Assembly: GCF_003577475.1 (NCBI RefSeq)
Contig: NZ_QPEP01000015.1
Location: 40,957 to 104,956, forward strand
From: Salinibius halmophilus
GTDB taxonomy: Bacteria; Pseudomonadota; Gammaproteobacteria; Pseudomonadales; Natronospirillaceae
Length of the DNA: 64,000 bases
Reading direction: 5' to 3'
Below the pieces are notes generated by a model that had not been told where the DNA came from, did no database searches, and saw only the letters and a list, made by a program, of their open reading frames with translations. Below are positions 50,991 through 60,168 of the stretch, one piece after another; position 1 is the first letter of the stretch, and every line of letters begins with the position of its first letter. A program made the translations under genes and the position numbers.

Positions 50991-51827
50991 TTATTGCCCT
51001 GCTTCATTCTCGGCTAGCCGATTAGCATAATTGAGCATTACTTGCTGATTATTCGCGTAGGCACTGTGGCCGCAAGGTTTGTTGCGATAGCGAGCCTCGG
51101 GCGAAGAATAAATTGGCAAAGCGATCTCTGAGTGGCTCATCATAATTGTACCTGCATTGGCACATGTGACTGCTTGTGCGCTGAATGGTTGAGCCTTAGA
51201 ATTAAATTTCAGTAGCGAGGCTTTGGCTAGATTGGTAACCGCAGAGCCACTATGGCCAGCACCTGCCAAATGGCCAAGTTCGTGCTCTAAAGCTCGAATG
51301 GGCGCTTTTTCACTGAGCCCAACAAACTGGTCACGGAAAATGTTAACAAACCCGAGCGTGCCATCTTCAATCACTGATAGTTCATCTTGCAACACAGCAA
51401 CATAAATATCGGTTTTTTTGTTTAGATGGCGGCGCAGCTGTTCACTACCAATGGCATCGGTTAACGCATCGTGCCATGGCTGCGACGTACCCAGATCGGT
51501 TAGCTCATCCATAGCATACTGATCACGGGCTTTTTCATCGTTTATGGCAACGTACTGCAAAGCAGCTAATTGGCGACGCAGGGGTATACAAGAGTTACTC
51601 AAGACCTGATTGGCGTAGTCGATCATTTCAACAGCTCTGTTCCGGTCGAAATTTTTCCCCACCTCGTCATCAACATAGAAATAAATATCCGTGGTAACTA
51701 GGGTCTCTGCGGCGCTACAACTGGGTAGCACTAGCGCCTCCTCCGTGTATGGAGTGTTATCGGGCAAGCTAAGCACGACTGCCAAAACAAAACCGATAAC
51801 AACAATACTCGTGAGCTTCCAGTTCAT
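50991..51827 (-). CDS. Putative metzincin-type zinc protease, membrane-anchored or secreted
   Basis: 278 residues with an N-terminal hydrophobic segment (about 6-22). The sequence HELGHLAGAGH (His182, Glu183, His186, His192) is a full HExxHxxGxxH zinc site, and a Met occurs in GTIMMSH about 45 residues later, as in the metzincin Met-turn. The region before it (TDIYFYVDDEVGKNFDRNRAVEMIDYANQVL) resembles reprolysin-type domains. It acts outside the cytoplasm. No inhibitor or partner is adjacent. Confidence 0.75.
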   Translation of the reverse strand: MNWKLTSIVVIGFVLAVVLSLPDNTPYTEEALVLPSCSAAETLVTTDIYFYVDDEVGKNFDRNRAVEMIDYANQVLSNSCIPLRRQLAALQYVAINDEKARDQYAMDELTDLGTSQPWHDALTDAIGSEQLRRHLNKKTDIYVAVLQDELSVIEDGTLGFVNIFRDQFVGLSEKAPIRALEHELGHLAGAGHSGSAVTNLAKASLLKFNSKAQPFSAQAVTCANAGTIMMSHSEIALPIYSSPEARYRNKPCGHSAYANNQQVMLNYANRLAENEAGQ

Positions 51828-51941
51828 TTTTAGTCGTCCGTCGCTTTATCCTTTGGCACGTCAAATTAGCACATCCACTGAAAAGCAGTCCATTTTTACC
51901 ACTGCTCCCAACCAGGCGACGGGAACCCTAAAATTCTGGTA

Positions 51942-52301
51942 TCAAGCTTTTTCCGACCATACCGCAAACTCATTGCCGCTGGGCTCTTTAAACTGGAATC
52001 GACAGCCGCCTGGAAATTCGAAAATATCTTGTACAATCTCGCCGCCATTGGCTTGCACCAAGGCGAGTGTGCTTTGAATGTCGATGCTGTAGAAGATCAG
52101 CAGCGCCCCGCCATTGGCTGGGCTCGACGCCAAATCTGCTTTAAAGAAGCCGCCATCTAACCCTTCATTCGAGAAAGCAGTGTACTCGTCGCCGTAGTCA
52201 GTAAACTGCCAATTAAATACTGCCTCGAAAAACGCTTTCGTGGCAGCCAGGTTGTTGGCGGCGAATTCAACGTAATTAAGTTTGTGGTGCGTGTGAGTCA
52301 T
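51942..52301 (-). CDS. VOC family protein
   Basis: 119 residues beginning MTHTHHKLNYVEFAANNLAATKAFFEAVFNWQF and ending RFQFKEPSGNEFAVWSE, the VOC superfamily pattern of paired beta-alpha-beta modules. The substrate is unknown. It is a separate lineage from the VOC gene at 46323. Confidence 0.88.
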   Translation of the reverse strand: MTHTHHKLNYVEFAANNLAATKAFFEAVFNWQFTDYGDEYTAFSNEGLDGGFFKADLASSPANGGALLIFYSIDIQSTLALVQANGGEIVQDIFEFPGGCRFQFKEPSGNEFAVWSEKA

Positions 52302-52351
52302 GGTGGCATCCTTTTATTCAACATAACTCCAGCATATACCAAGTAAAGCTG

Positions 52352-52840
52352 CTATTTCATCATCGCCACCTGCAATCCCTGTGCCTGATAGATGACTTCA
52401 CCGTTTTTGATCACTTCGCCGTCGGCCAAGGCTAAGCCAAGCGGTCGGCTTTTCACTTTTCGGATGTTGATGCGGTATTGGATTTTGTCATCGGTTGGGA
52501 AGATCTGACCGGTGAACTTAACTTGCCTAACACCTGTTGCGCGGCCGCGCCCTGGCACCCCTTTAAAGGCCATAAACAAACCTGTCAGTTGCCAAAGTGC
52601 GTCAAGGCCCAAGCAGCCTGGCATCACTGGGTCACCAATAAAGTGGCAACCAAAAAACCAATGCTCTGGCTGTAGGTGAAAGGTTGCTTCAATCAGGCCA
52701 TTACCGTGTTCACCACCGTCGAGCTCTAAACGATCAATTTGGTCAACCATCAACATTTGATCTGCCGGTAATTGAGCATTACCCTCGCCAAAATACTTCC
52801 CCGAGGTCATTTCTAAAATTTGATCTTTTGAATACTGCAT
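52352..52840 (-). CDS. fabA: 3-hydroxydecanoyl-ACP dehydratase/isomerase
   Basis: From the ATG at 52840 the protein has 162 residues. The active-site His66 in WFFGCHFIGDPVMPG and Asp80 in CLGLDALWQL stand four residues before their E. coli FabA positions. It dehydrates 3-hydroxydecanoyl-ACP and isomerises it, giving unsaturated fatty acids. A GTG five codons upstream is possible. The partner fabB is not in the window. Confidence 0.95.
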   Translation of the reverse strand: MQYSKDQILEMTSGKYFGEGNAQLPADQMLMVDQIDRLELDGGEHGNGLIEATFHLQPEHWFFGCHFIGDPVMPGCLGLDALWQLTGLFMAFKGVPGRGRATGVRQVKFTGQIFPTDDKIQYRINIRKVKSRPLGLALADGEVIKNGEVIYQAQGLQVAMMK

Positions 52841-52890
52841 AGAGTCACTGCCCACTAAGACTTAAAAAGAGCAGCTAGCTTGGCAAAGAG

Positions 52891-53697
52891 TTAATCCAGA
52901 GTATTGGAAATTTCGGACATCAGGCTTTGCTGAAATGTTTGTGGAGTGCTGCCATAAAAGCGGCGAAATTTATTGATCAGGTGGGCTTGGTCGTAAAAAC
53001 CATGCTGTGTTGCCACATCAATAGCTGGTGTGGCATGCAGAATGCTTTGCGCCGCGCGCTGTAATTGGCGCAGGTTGAGTAGTTTTTTCGCACTTAAACC
53101 ACTGTGCTGGTGACTCAAACGATTAGCATGGCGCTCACTCACGCCAAGCTGTTTGGCAAACTCGGCAACGCTAGCACTAGTGCTATTAAGGCTACTGAGC
53201 TGTAGTTGCGCTTCAAACTTTTTATTTTTGGTGGCTGCAGAAGAAGCAGTGTCTGAAAAAGTAGTCGTTAGCAGGTTATCGGCTACAAGCTTAAAACTAG
53301 CTAAGCTTGGCGCCGCCTGGAGCGTTTCGGCTAACACCTCTGGTAAGTGAATAGGGTGTATGCCGTGCACGCCCAAGGCGCTGTGCATAGTTGGAATCAA
53401 CTTTTTATTGGCGGCAGCCACACCTGGATAAAACCAGATACCGAAATAGCGGCCTGGCAGCATAGGTAAAATCAGAGACTTTTCGATCGCCGATGCAACA
53501 AAAGCACGCTCACTATTGAGGTAAATCGACTGCACGCCGTCAGGATAAACAGGGTAATAACATGGGCGACTAACCTGCACGGCAACATAACGATAAACCA
53601 AGTTGTCCAACGCCGCACATGGCTGTGCACAACTCAGTTGATAGGGCAGCAGCGATTTTTCTAGTGCATAGAGTGGCTGAAAGGTTGAATGGTTCAG
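52891..53697 (-). CDS. AraC family regulator with probable non-canonical start, coupled to brnA
   Basis: The C-terminal AraC HTH (about 165-265) has VAEFAKQLGVSERHANRLSHQHSGLSAKKLLNL and AIDVATQHGFYDQAHLINKFRRFYGSTPQTF. The N-terminal part is like DUF6597-type AraC effector domains. The only in-frame start by usual codons is TTG at 53610 (239 residues). The frame continues, with good protein sequence (FQPLYALEKSLLPYQL), to CTG at 53697, which overlaps the brnA TGA as CTGA behind GAAGG. I therefore suspect 268 residues. Confidence 0.65.
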   Translation of the reverse strand: MNHSTFQPLYALEKSLLPYQLSCAQPCAALDNLVYRYVAVQVSRPCYYPVYPDGVQSIYLNSERAFVASAIEKSLILPMLPGRYFGIWFYPGVAAANKKLIPTMHSALGVHGIHPIHLPEVLAETLQAAPSLASFKLVADNLLTTTFSDTASSAATKNKKFEAQLQLSSLNSTSASVAEFAKQLGVSERHANRLSHQHSGLSAKKLLNLRQLQRAAQSILHATPAIDVATQHGFYDQAHLINKFRRFYGSTPQTFQQSLMSEISNTLD

Positions 53698-53903
53698 TTT
53701 ACGCCTTCAATTAGTGCAATGTCTTTCTTCAACATGTCGTTAATCATCACATTAAGATCAACACCCTTCAGCTTTGCCTTTGAAGCAAAGTAGTCCAGCA
53801 CTTCGTCTTCCAAATAAACAGGCATGTTTAGCTTGGCTTCTTTGTTGAAGAATTGCCCACGCTTACCCTTAGAAAAATCATATTCATCACGCATAGCACT
53901 CAC
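53694..53903 (-). CDS. brnA: BrnA-like antitoxin
   Basis: 69 residues. The start (MRDEYDFSKGKRGQFFNKEAKLNMPVYLEDEVLDYFASKA) is typical of BrnA antitoxins, with a short ribbon-helix-helix (NMPVYLEDEVLDYF) and a helical end. It should bind BrnT and the operon promoter. It overlaps brnT by four bases (ATGA). Confidence 0.85.
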   Translation of the reverse strand: MSAMRDEYDFSKGKRGQFFNKEAKLNMPVYLEDEVLDYFASKAKLKGVDLNVMINDMLKKDIALIEGVN

Positions 53904-54193
53904 CCTTCATATTGCTTAATTTCATGTTTAGTTGCAGGCCTTGCTGAAATCAACCTAACGTTTACCGAGCCTTCAGATTCACCTCGAAATGTGTGTACAA
54001 CGATCAAATAGTGCTGGCCATTTACCATTCCGAGAGTAATCCATCTATCTTCGGCTGCATCGGAACTATCTTCATCAAAAATCGTTAGCGCCATCGGATC
54101 GCGAAAAACACCCGAAGCAAGTTCAAAAGACACACCATGCTTCACAAGATTCGATTTAGCTTTTGCTGGATCCCATTCGAAATTGTAATTCAT
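53900..54193 (-). CDS. brnT: BrnT-like toxin (RNase)
   Basis: 97 residues with FEWDPAKAKSNLVKHGVSFELA, then DRWITLGMVNGQHYLIVVHTF and VRLISARPATKHEIKQY, which are the BrnT family hallmarks. BrnT is a RelE-like RNase held inactive by BrnA. The order toxin-antitoxin is usual for this family. A palindrome lies about 90 bases upstream. Confidence 0.92.
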   Translation of the reverse strand: MNYNFEWDPAKAKSNLVKHGVSFELASGVFRDPMALTIFDEDSSDAAEDRWITLGMVNGQHYLIVVHTFRGESEGSVNVRLISARPATKHEIKQYEG

Positions 54194-54275
54194 TATTTGG
54201 CCTTAGTTGTCCAGACTAAATTTTAACCCAGCAACCGAAATCAGCTCAACTTTCAGACAAAATTTGTATGTTATT

Positions 54276-54297
54276 ACAGTACTACAACAGGTACTGT
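54276..54297. promoter_or_regulatory. Candidate BrnTA operator palindrome
   Basis: ACAGTAC and GTACTGT form perfect 7-bp arms around 8 bases, 83 bases upstream of the brnT start. It may be a binding site for BrnA. The distance is larger than usual. A further hairpin (CAGGCCA/TGGCCTG, 54352-54374) lies beyond. Confidence 0.4.
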
Positions 54298-54475
54298 TCA
54301 GGCATTGAATAGGCATTAACCATACTAAGATTAAAAGTTAATGAATCACCCCAGGCCACTAGCTATCTGGCCTGTAGAGGTTATACATTGGCGTTATAAA
54401 AGTTACAGGGAAGTTGAGCACAAATGTACCCACAGTTTCTGTGGATAAGCGCCTGCAGGTCAGTAAATGCGTTTT

Positions 54476-54835
54476 TCACTCACTGCGTCGCAGAATCTTG
54501 TCCATAGATTTACCCTTGGCTAACTCATCGATGAGTTTGTCGAGGTAACGAATTTCTCTCATCAGCGGGTCGGTTATTTCAGCGAGTTTTACACCACAAA
54601 CGCTGCCGGTGATCAGCATTCTGTTCGCGTGCAGCTGAGGGGCTTGCTCAAAAAACTCACGCACCGTTTGTTGGTTATCGCCGGCGAACTGTTCTGGCTG
54701 GTACCCTGTTAACCAGCTAATGATCTGATTTACTTCTTCTTGTGTTCGCGATTTACGTTCTGCTTTTTTCACATAGCTCGGGTACAAACTTTGCCATTGC
54801 ATAGCGTACAAGCGTTCTTCGTTTTTACTGGCCAT
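54476..54835 (-). CDS. DUF2200 family protein
   Basis: 119 residues. The pattern YPSYVKKAERKSRTQEEVNQIISWLTGY and GVKLAEITDPLMREIRYLDKLIDELAKGK fits DUF2200, a family of small proteins of unknown function with a YdhG-like helical build. Its ATG overlaps the stop of the acetyltransferase gene by one base (TAATG), so both are one unit. Confidence 0.85.
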   Translation of the reverse strand: MASKNEERLYAMQWQSLYPSYVKKAERKSRTQEEVNQIISWLTGYQPEQFAGDNQQTVREFFEQAPQLHANRMLITGSVCGVKLAEITDPLMREIRYLDKLIDELAKGKSMDKILRRSE

Positions 54836-55284
54836 TAGTTTTCTTCTGTTGGGGTATTTTCAAGGGTCATTGCATACTCAACCTGCCCTGTTTGCGGGTC
54901 GATTTGCTCATTTTGCACGACAAACCCCTGCGATAGATAAAACTTATAGCTGCTATCGTTGCGCTTATAAACCGTCAAACTCAGTGTTTCTCGTTGGCTT
55001 TTTGCATGTTCGAGTAGTGCTTTGCCAATGCCCTTTCCCTGCTCTTTTGGCGCAACAAATAGGGCAGCTAGGCTAGCCTCGTGCAAAGCATAAAAACCAT
55101 AAATCACGCCATCTTGTTCAAAAACAAATACTTGCGAGGCCGGTAGGTACTCATCGCGCATATTCGGCAGTTGAGTGCGCCAAAACTCAGGTTCAACAAA
55201 ATCGTGCGCTTGCATCGAGGCTTCGAGCCAAATATTAAGCAGCTTGGCAATATCTGAGCTAGCAACGGGGCGAATTTGAAACAT
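54835..55284 (-). CDS. GNAT family N-acetyltransferase
   Basis: 149 residues with the acetyl-CoA loop APKEQGKGIGKALLEHAK (Q/R-x-x-G-x-G) at about 78-95 and a SLTVYKRNDSSYKFYLSQGFVV tail strand. This matches the group of small GNATs such as E. coli YjaB and YiaC. The substrate is unknown. A GAGGCCTCTTT site precedes the ATG. Confidence 0.92.
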   Translation of the reverse strand: MFQIRPVASSDIAKLLNIWLEASMQAHDFVEPEFWRTQLPNMRDEYLPASQVFVFEQDGVIYGFYALHEASLAALFVAPKEQGKGIGKALLEHAKSQRETLSLTVYKRNDSSYKFYLSQGFVVQNEQIDPQTGQVEYAMTLENTPTEEN

Positions 55285-55544
55285 AAAGAGGCCTCCAAAG
55301 GTAATGCTTTAACATTAGCTCAAAACTTTGCTTAACCGCGTGTGAGTTGCCACTTTTATGCGGACGCGGCCTGCTAAGTCAATTCCACCAACACGAAGGT
55401 AATTACACTAGCCTTGGCATACCCTGCCAAAGCGGGCGAATGCTGTAATGCATCACCCGCTCGGCTGGCAAATGCTCGGCGTAATCACAGGTAGAATATT
55501 GGGCGAACTTGTCGTTTGAATGATTCAAAGGCGTGTCTCGATTA

Positions 55545-56480
55545 TTAAATTGTTGCAGAGGCTTGTTTGCTGCTTACAAAGCTCAACATTGCATCAACTA
55601 ATTGATCATACCCTGGCTGCTCAATTGGAAAATGACCGGCTTTAGTAAGCAAATATTTATTTGTAGGCGATGCTATGCGATCAAAAAACAACTCACTAAT
55701 ATGCGTAGGTGTCCATTCGTCTTCGTCTGGATGTAGCAGGCAAGCAGGCATAGCTTTAAAGTCTTCTGGTTCCAACAACGGTTTTTGCGCAATCATCGAC
55801 AATAAAAATTCTAGCGACACCTTACCACCGGCGGCTCGTCGATCTGCTAACAACAGTTTCAATATATTTTGATCATTGACCAGCGCATTCATATTACATA
55901 ACCAGCGTACAGGTAGCTTCACTCGCTGTATGGGCTTTGGTAAGGCAGATAAAAGAGGGATACCGAAACGAGATTGCAGCTTATTTTTGGCAGAATAATC
56001 ACGCACTACCTGTAGACGGTTATCCAAAATATTGGTCACTAGCAAGCCAGATAATTTGGGCACGTGGCAAGCAATATTGTAGGCAAGCATGCCACCGGTA
56101 CTCAGGCCAAAAACAAATACTTGCTCTTCATCTTTAAGTGTTTGGTTTGCTAGTTCACACCCAACATTAATCCAATCTTGGTAAACAACAGGGCGTTTTG
56201 TTTCGCTATAACCGTAACCTGGCAGGTCTGGGCAAATCACCTTAATACCGGCTCGTAACAATGGCACGGCTAAAAACGACAAAAGCCTGCCATTTCCGCC
56301 CACACCGTGGAGCAGTATTACCGTTACCTTGCTTGGCGTTTTTGGTAGGTAGGAGTCTAGATGAACATTGAAGCCAGCAAGCGTTTGCATTGACTCATGT
56401 GGCATTATTTCTGATTGCAACTGACCTTGTTCGGGCAAAAACGGCTGTAGTTTTTGCCAGTCATTGTGCTGACTATACAT
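55545..56480 (-). CDS. Alpha/beta hydrolase
   Basis: 311 residues with the oxyanion-region LLHGVGGNG (about 58), a nucleophile Ser in FGLSTGGML (about 127), an acid near LLHPDEDEW and His in AGHFPIEQPG. This is a canonical Abhydrolase_1 protein without signal peptide. The substrate is unknown. It runs alone. Confidence 0.88.
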   Translation of the reverse strand: MYSQHNDWQKLQPFLPEQGQLQSEIMPHESMQTLAGFNVHLDSYLPKTPSKVTVILLHGVGGNGRLLSFLAVPLLRAGIKVICPDLPGYGYSETKRPVVYQDWINVGCELANQTLKDEEQVFVFGLSTGGMLAYNIACHVPKLSGLLVTNILDNRLQVVRDYSAKNKLQSRFGIPLLSALPKPIQRVKLPVRWLCNMNALVNDQNILKLLLADRRAAGGKVSLEFLLSMIAQKPLLEPEDFKAMPACLLHPDEDEWTPTHISELFFDRIASPTNKYLLTKAGHFPIEQPGYDQLVDAMLSFVSSKQASATI

Positions 56481-56706
56481 TCCTTGAAGCCTGCTATTTA
56501 ATTTTTTGGAAGTCGAAAAAACATAACCGAAATAGGCATTTATGCCAATTGAGAACTAGCGATTTAACCACTGCTTAACAAACAATCACATCAATTTGCC
56601 GATGCGACCAATGACATTGCCGCATCCACGGTCAACATGGTTAATTAGGGCTCACAGAGTAGGGATTCTGTAGGTTTTTTAAGGCTAGCGGAATAAGGAA
56701 AGGCTG

Positions 56707-58134
56707 ATGAAAAAAGTACTGCTGGTAAGTGCTGTTCTGCTTGTTACAGGGCTGATTTATTCGTTTTCTCGGCCTATCGCCGTGATTCAGCAGCAACAAG
56801 GCAGCGCTGTTACTGAGGTCTCGAAGCAAAGTGGAGAGACGACAAATGCTGCAACGCCTAATGCCCCGCAGGCTAATAACATTTCGGTCGCAAACGCTAG
56901 TACACCAACCTCAATGCCTCGACTCGCTCCAGAGCAATCAAACGTTTTAACAACTGTGGATTCAAACCAAATAAGCTCAGCTAATCGTGATGCCCTAAAA
57001 GTTACCCCAGCACCTTTACCAACGGTCATTCCGACAAAAAAGGTAGACCGCTCATCCATATGTGTTCCTGACCAAGCTTTCTACGATAGCGTGCGAGACA
57101 ACCCTCTTTATCAAGACGACATAGAAGACTTTGAAGAGCGCACGCCAGGCCGAGATTTAACAGCCTATCGAGCTGTTGAATACACGCGTGCAAGACATTT
57201 AGCTTTGCTAGTAACCGATGAATTTTTCCGCCGCTTCAGTAGCCCGGCTTTGTACGACATGGACATCGTTAAAGAAGTGATCGCCCATGGCACAGTGGAC
57301 ACATCTTCTTTGCAGACAGATGTAAAAATCCAGAACCTAACGGATGAGCGCAACCCGTTTATCGACTATCTGTGTGGAAAAGATCACTGCCTCATTGCTT
57401 GGCGCGAAGAATTTAAGCAGTACCTCGATCCAGCTGAAGAAATGTGTGCATACATCAACAGTGAATACGGCTCAGATTGCCAACCTGCTAGGTTAAACGA
57501 TCGACTAATTACGCCACTTGAGTTTGCTAAGGCATCCACTATTTGCAGCGCTAGGTTTTTAGATGACATTGACCTAGCTAAATCTTCGACAGTCTGCTTT
57601 CAAGTAGTACTATCACCTACTAACGCAGTGCTATTCCGCCACAATTTCAGCAGCACACCAGTGCCACAGGCCTTCGCTAATCAATTTATCGACGCACTGT
57701 ACCAAGCAGACGTTAACGAGATTATTGAGAACGATTATGAAGAAGGCGAAAGCGATTACATGATTGAGCTAACCGATGGCTACAACGATTATGAAGACCT
57801 GCGCTGCCAAGGTAATCATTGTTTTGTGACGTTGCCGAATTATGCCGTTGGCTTTCAGCCGTTCGACTATGCGCAACTGACACGCAAGTTAAGCGCGGCG
57901 GCCATCAAAGAACATCATGAGCCTTGGTATAGCGAGCCAGTATTCATTGAAGAATCATCTGAACTGGAACCTGCGCGAGTCACCGGAAAGTACAAGACAT
58001 ATCTGCAAAATAACTGCCCCGGAGGAATCTTCTGCGATGACGACTTCGAAAATTATACTTGGGGTTGGCACTTTCAAGAAATTTGGAACTGGATGAACGG
58101 GCTGCCAGCATCCGAAGGGCCAAGCCAGATATAG
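56707..58134 (+). CDS. Exported acidic protein with many Cys, unknown
   Basis: 475 residues: an N-terminal signal or anchor (VLLVSAVLLVTGLIYSF), a disordered Ser/Thr/Asn/Ala-rich linker to about 115, then a compact acidic part with about twelve Cys. Two segments look related: FIDYLCGKDHCLIAW and YEDLRCQGNHCFVTLPNY, each with Cys-x-x-x-x-Cys, suggesting an internal duplication. An AAGGCTG site precedes the ATG. No family is recognised. Confidence 0.65.
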   Translation: MKKVLLVSAVLLVTGLIYSFSRPIAVIQQQQGSAVTEVSKQSGETTNAATPNAPQANNISVANASTPTSMPRLAPEQSNVLTTVDSNQISSANRDALKVTPAPLPTVIPTKKVDRSSICVPDQAFYDSVRDNPLYQDDIEDFEERTPGRDLTAYRAVEYTRARHLALLVTDEFFRRFSSPALYDMDIVKEVIAHGTVDTSSLQTDVKIQNLTDERNPFIDYLCGKDHCLIAWREEFKQYLDPAEEMCAYINSEYGSDCQPARLNDRLITPLEFAKASTICSARFLDDIDLAKSSTVCFQVVLSPTNAVLFRHNFSSTPVPQAFANQFIDALYQADVNEIIENDYEEGESDYMIELTDGYNDYEDLRCQGNHCFVTLPNYAVGFQPFDYAQLTRKLSAAAIKEHHEPWYSEPVFIEESSELEPARVTGKYKTYLQNNCPGGIFCDDDFENYTWGWHFQEIWNWMNGLPASEGPSQI

Positions 58135-58224
58135 CGTTGAAGGTGTTGCCCAGCAAATTTTGGCTAGCCGCTAGGCTGTCAGAGCATCAAGCTTGTAAAC
58201 TTTAGTAAGAACTAAGAGGTGCTT

Positions 58225-58395
58225 ATGGATAGTAAGTTAGAAGCATACGGTGTGAAGACCGTTCAACGGCCAAAAATAAAAGCAAGCAAAAAACTCGACT
58301 TGTCGGGCATTGCTGGCCAGCAAATAGTTAAGTCAGAAACCAAGCTAGCACTGCGTACTCACAAGAAAACGTTTGAAAAACTGGCTCACATGTAA
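58225..58395 (+). CDS. Small basic protein, 56 residues
   Basis: A 56-codon frame with AAGAGGTG upstream. The product is basic (MDSKLEAYGVKTVQRPKIKASKK), then LDLSGIAGQQIVKSETKLALRTHKKTFEKLAHM. The second half looks conserved-protein-like and I may have seen similar sequences in marine gammaproteobacteria, but I name no function. Confidence 0.55.
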   Translation: MDSKLEAYGVKTVQRPKIKASKKLDLSGIAGQQIVKSETKLALRTHKKTFEKLAHM

Positions 58396-58535
58396 TGGAT
58401 CTAGTGTTTTTTCCATTCGAGCGGGTGGTTAAAGCTCTAAAACTATGTCAGCAGTTCTAGTTCTTCAATACGAATGCCAGCAATCAAGTTTACCTCTGGC
58501 TAAATAACCTCTTATGCCAAGGCAGCTCAGTATCA

Positions 58536-59003
58536 TCAACCGGCACCGAAGCTTTGCTCAATAAACTTGGCTCGCACCGGCAACAAATCTGGCGCGATTG
58601 GCCCAATACAAATTGGGTCGAAGTAAGGCAAAAAGTCGCCAGCAAAAGCGGCGGTTTTGATCACGCCCTGAATGACGTGACCGCAGCGCACATGCAGGGT
58701 TTTTAGGTCGGCGTCGAGTGGCTGGGCTTTGTTAGAGGCTTGTTTACTAGTTTGGCTATAGGCTATCTGCTGGCGAGCATAATCTTGCTGCTCAATATGG
58801 GCTTTGAGTTTGGCCCACGAGCGAACACCTAACTCATTGGCAATCACATGCTGAGCATCGGCCAGTTTAAACTCGGTTTTAGGCGGTGTGAATAACGTTT
58901 GAGCGCGCTGAATAGCAAGGCTGTCGCCAGAATTTAGAGCCTTTAATAGCTCTTTGGCACGCTTTTTTTGTTGCTCAAGATTTAGCACGAACGGATTGTT
59001 CAT
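58536..59003 (-). pseudogene. Truncated DUF1835-type protein
   Basis: 155 residues. The N-terminal QQKKRAKELLKAL and FKLADAQHVIANELGVRSWAKLKAHI helices, then DLKTLHVRCGHVIQGVIKTAAFAGDFLPYFDPICIGP, match the start of DUF1835 proteins, which normally run on for well over 100 more residues. Here the frame stops soon after RAKFIEQSFG, and I find no continuation. It may be a truncated gene or still make a short product. Confidence 0.6.
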
Positions 59004-59152
59004 AAGTCACCTTTTCCAATATACGCTGCGCTCGCCTGTGCTTCACCTCATTTGCAATTCAGGGTTACCTAAGCAATGAAGCAAAGCAATTGTTGGCAAC
59101 TTGCTAGTAGTATCTGGCAAACTGAAAGTGAACTGATAGCTGAGTTAGTTAC

Positions 59153-60058
59153 GTGGCAGACGACCATTCATCCGAAACTCAAACACCGCACGTCATAGTA
59201 CCCGAGCTTGCACTGTTGGCACCGCTGCCCAAACATCTGCAAGACCGCTTTGCCAAGGCGCTAAACATTATGCATAGCGAGCAAGGGCTGGTACTTAACT
59301 GGCAGCAGATTGCCGAGCAAAGTGCTATTTCACCGGCGCATTTTCATCGCCAGTTTAAAGCATTATTTCACGAGACACCGGGCCGCTACTTAGCCCGCCA
59401 ACAGCTATGCAAAGCCGTTATTCAGTTATTTCAGGCGCCCGAACGCTCGATTACCGAGATTGCCTTGGATTGTGGTTTTTCTTCTTCGCAGGCCTTAGCC
59501 AAAGCGGTGAAACGAGAGCTGGGTAAAACGGCGAAAGAACTTAGATTAATGGCCAGCACGGCCACGCCAGCGCAAACGACAGACATTATCAAAAAGCTGT
59601 CGCAACCAGCCGAGCAGGACACGCAAGAAATCAGGCTGGCCAGTCAAATGTCATTGCATAAACAATGGTTTGATCAGCGCAGTATGAAGGTACTCAAGGT
59701 TAAAGAAGCCGACTGGGATTATTTGTCGGAGCATCATTGGGATGAACTAACGCGGCTTCGCATGCAAACACCAATTCGCGCGCTCGACAAAAACTGGCGC
59801 AATATAAAAGTGATTGTTGGCGATACCCAAGCAATAAAAGCTAGCCACAATAACGTAATACCAGCCGGTTTTTACCTGTGCACCGAAGCACTGATCGCCA
59901 CCGCCACAGCGTATCTGACAGCCCTAGAAACTATGTTTAAACTAGCCGAAGAACAGGGATATAAAATCGACTATTCCGGCGATCTGGTCGAAACTGTGCT
60001 CACTGCCAACGAAGCACATGGCCTGACTTTTAGCTTTCAAATTCCACTAAAGCCTTAG
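59153..60058 (+). CDS. AraC family regulator with GyrI-like-sized effector domain
   Basis: 301 residues from a GTG. The AraC HTH (about 35-130) has WQQIAEQSAISPAHFHRQFKALFHETPGRYL and ITEIALDCGFSSSQALAKAVKREL. The second half (about 170-300) ends LTFSFQIPLKP like a GyrI domain. A variant of the dispersed motif (GGACACGCAA, 59617) encodes DTQ here, far from the main cluster. The DUF418 gene follows by 110 bases. Confidence 0.82.
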   Translation: MADDHSSETQTPHVIVPELALLAPLPKHLQDRFAKALNIMHSEQGLVLNWQQIAEQSAISPAHFHRQFKALFHETPGRYLARQQLCKAVIQLFQAPERSITEIALDCGFSSSQALAKAVKRELGKTAKELRLMASTATPAQTTDIIKKLSQPAEQDTQEIRLASQMSLHKQWFDQRSMKVLKVKEADWDYLSEHHWDELTRLRMQTPIRALDKNWRNIKVIVGDTQAIKASHNNVIPAGFYLCTEALIATATAYLTALETMFKLAEEQGYKIDYSGDLVETVLTANEAHGLTFSFQIPLKP

Positions 60059-60168
60059 CGCTGTTAACTGAACAAAGCTGTTTGAGCGAAAACCAAACAG
60101 CAGTTTGGGACACTTTTGTTGCTTAGCCCCGCGCCATACTTTGCCCACCAAAGCATGGAGAGATCAAC

